DNA from: Cyanobacterium stanieri LEGE 03274
Lineage (GTDB): Bacteria > Cyanobacteriota > Cyanobacteriia > Cyanobacteriales > Cyanobacteriaceae
Reading direction: 5' to 3'
Length of the DNA stretch: 55,424 nucleotides
Assembly (NCBI RefSeq): GCF_015207825.1
Contig: NZ_JADEWC010000024.1
Location: forward strand, 1-55,424
Both the position numbers and the translations under genes were made by a program. How positions within the stretch are numbered: position 1 is the first letter of the stretch; each line of letters opens with the position of its first letter. Below the pieces are notes generated by a model that was given only the letters and a program-made list of their open reading frames with translations, ran no database searches and was not told the DNA's origin. This document shows positions 54,189 through 55,424 of the stretch, piece by piece.

Positions 54189-54303
54189 GGTTTGCCGCAA
54201 AAAGTGGAGTAGTGAAGGCGAGGAATAGGCACTCTTGCCATAGGCAATAGTTTTCATGTTTTATCAAATTGGTACAGTGTCTATAATTTGGTTGTGTTTT
54301 TTT

Positions 54304-54336
54304 CATTATCCATTATCCATTATCCATTACCATCCC
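54304..54336. repeat. Heptamer STRR, unit CATTATC, abutting pyrR
   Basis: About four CATTATC units end at the pyrR start codon, so the 5' UTR of pyrR is made of repeat. Confidence 0.7.
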
Positions 54337-54873
54337 ATGTCTAATCAAATTGTTGAAATTCTCTCCGCCGATGAAATACGCCGCACCTTAAACCGTTTGG
54401 CATCCCAAATCGTAGAAGAAGCCCCCGACTTATCATCAGTGGTTTTGTTGGGTATCTATACAAGAGGAGTTCCCCTCGCTCAACTTTTGGCAAAGCAAAT
54501 TAGGCACATTGAGCAACAAGAAGTTACCGTAGGGGCGATCGATATTACCTTTTATCGGGATGACTTAGATAAAATACAGATTAGAACCCCTGAAAAAACC
54601 GAAATTCCCGTCGATTTAACGGGTAAAACCGTGATTTTAGTGGATGATGTCATTTACAGTGGACGCACCATTAGAGCGGCTCTTAATGCCGTGGCTGAGT
54701 ATGGCAGACCAGAAATTGTTAAACTGTTGGCATTGGTAGATCGGGGACATCGTCAATTACCCATCCATCCCGATTTTGTCGGTAAAATATTGCCCACGGC
54801 CAAAGATGAAAAAGTAAAAGTCTATTTGCGATCGGTGGATGATAAGGATGCTGTAGAGTTAAGGAAGTTTTAA
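54337..54873 (+). CDS. pyrR: PyrR bifunctional regulator/uracil phosphoribosyltransferase
   Basis: PyrR converts uracil and PRPP to UMP and, in some bacteria, attenuates pyr operons by RNA binding. I start at ATG 54337 (178 aa); the frame opens at 54256 but that part is repeat. The PRPP motif is [13 protein letters not shown] (99-111). No pyr attenuator is seen nearby, and the dihydroorotase is 22 kb away. The stop overlaps the recJ start as TAATG. Confidence 0.94.
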   Translation: MSNQIVEILSADEIRRTLNRLASQIVEEAPDLSSVVLLGIYTRGVPLAQLLAKQIRHIEQQEVTVGAIDITFYRDDLDKIQIRTPEKTEIPVDLTGKTVILVDDVIYSGRTIRAALNAVAEYGRPEIVKLLALVDRGHRQLPIHPDFVGKILPTAKDEKVKVYLRSVDDKDAVELRKF

Positions 54874-55424
54874 TGACTGATTATTTACCAGAACAAAGAT
54901 GGCGTTTTAATCAACCGAGTCCTGAGTTAGTACAATTATTTTCCCAGTCTTTGGGTTTGTCTCCTGTAATGGCTCAGGTGGTTATCAATCGTGGTTTGAC
55001 TAGCCAGGAAGATGCTCAAATTTATATTGAGCCTGAAAAAGATATTTTACCTTCTCCCCTCACCGAATTTCCTGATTTGCCCAAGTGTCTTGATTTGTTA
55101 ACAGAGGCGATCGCCCTTAACTCTAAAATAGCCATTTGTGGAGATTATGATGCCGATGGCATGACAAGCACCGCCCTATTAATTCGAGCCTTAAAACACC
55201 TAGGAGCAAACGTTGATTACGCCATTCCCAGTCGAATGCAAGATGGTTACGGCATCAACAAACGCATCGTTAAGGAATTTAAAGAAGAAGGAGTAAGTTT
55301 GATTCTCACCGTTGATAACGGTATATCCGCTTACGAGCCCATTGCCCTAGCTAGGGAATTAGGCTTAACGGTAATTATAACCGATCACCATGATTTACCT
55401 CCCCAATTACCCCCCGCCCATGGT
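54873..55424 (+). CDS. recJ: Single-strand DNA exonuclease RecJ (5' end)
   Basis: The frame starts at ATG 54873, overlapping the pyrR stop, and runs 184 codons to the edge. The DHH-phosphoesterase motifs are GDYDADGMTST (90-100), LTVDNGIS and ITDHHD. RecJ degrades 5' single-stranded ends in recombination repair. The C-terminal part lies outside the window. Translational coupling with pyrR is likely. Confidence 0.93.
   Translation, partial: MTDYLPEQRWRFNQPSPELVQLFSQSLGLSPVMAQVVINRGLTSQEDAQIYIEPEKDILPSPLTEFPDLPKCLDLLTEAIALNSKIAICGDYDADGMTSTALLIRALKHLGANVDYAIPSRMQDGYGINKRIVKEFKEEGVSLILTVDNGISAYEPIALARELGLTVIITDHHDLPPQLPPAHG

Noticed and set aside
54256-54336. Upstream extension of pyrR
   Set aside because: It is coded by CATTATC repeats and lies outside the family homology.

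Overview
The window looks like chromosome of a unicellular, beta-carboxysome-bearing cyanobacterium with low G+C. Evidence: frequent HIP1 palindromes (GCGATCGC and GGCGATCGCC) inside genes, a CcmO shell protein, Ycf35/DUF2997, solanesyl diphosphate synthase, a Synechocystis-like Atx1 copper chaperone and heptameric short tandem repeats between genes. A Cyanobacterium/Geminocystis-type relative is my inference; no rRNA or tRNA gene is visible to confirm it.

Layout. 1-2.3 kb: a pentapeptide-repeat gene running off the left edge and a tnpB-only IS605/IS1341-type element. 2.5-8.5 kb: adhE, a repeat-rich spacer, a cobalamin riboswitch with a roughly 600-nt leader, and metE. 8.7-16.1 kb: aldo/keto reductase and holA (minus), proB and a lipid-A-disaccharide-synthase-like gene (plus), a minus-strand DUF2997-ycf35-ferredoxin cluster, and a GAF histidine kinase. 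16.2-27.1 kb: three tandem AIM24-family paralogues, an M48 protease, a 1923-residue CheA-type hybrid kinase with three Hpt domains, a TerB-like gene and rsmB. 27.5-32.4 kb: a CocE-type hydrolase operon, a ureohydrolase (speB-like), atx1 and a dihydroorotase. 32.6-40.1 kb: a membrane protein, a c-di-AMP riboswitch upstream of a NhaD/ArsB-type transporter, gamma carbonic anhydrase, icd and mrp. 40.7-47.5 kb: a Cas4/RecB-like plus RNase H-like protein, a coiled-coil protein, lgt, ccmO, a fructosamine-kinase-like gene and hemD. 48.2-55.4 kb: sds, a response regulator, a methyltransferase, a UbiB-type kinase, a PP2C phosphatase, pyrR and the start of recJ.

Most genes are housekeeping in short operons or alone. 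The most informative non-coding signals are two riboswitches. One is a cobalamin riboswitch before metE, with a possible kissing-loop hairpin that exposes a ribosome-binding site for a 22-codon ORF. The other is a ydaO/yuaA c-di-AMP riboswitch before an antiporter-like gene. Several dispersed repeat families fill the spacers. One family sits just 3' of adhE, metE and mrp and carries a hairpin whose stem changes by compensatory pairs between copies.

I see no CRISPR array, prophage or obvious defence island. The candidates for something new are the metE leader architecture, the 3'-UTR hairpin repeat family, the tnpB guide-RNA region, the nuclease-fold protein that appears to lack the usual nuclease residues, and the repeat-expanded CheA.
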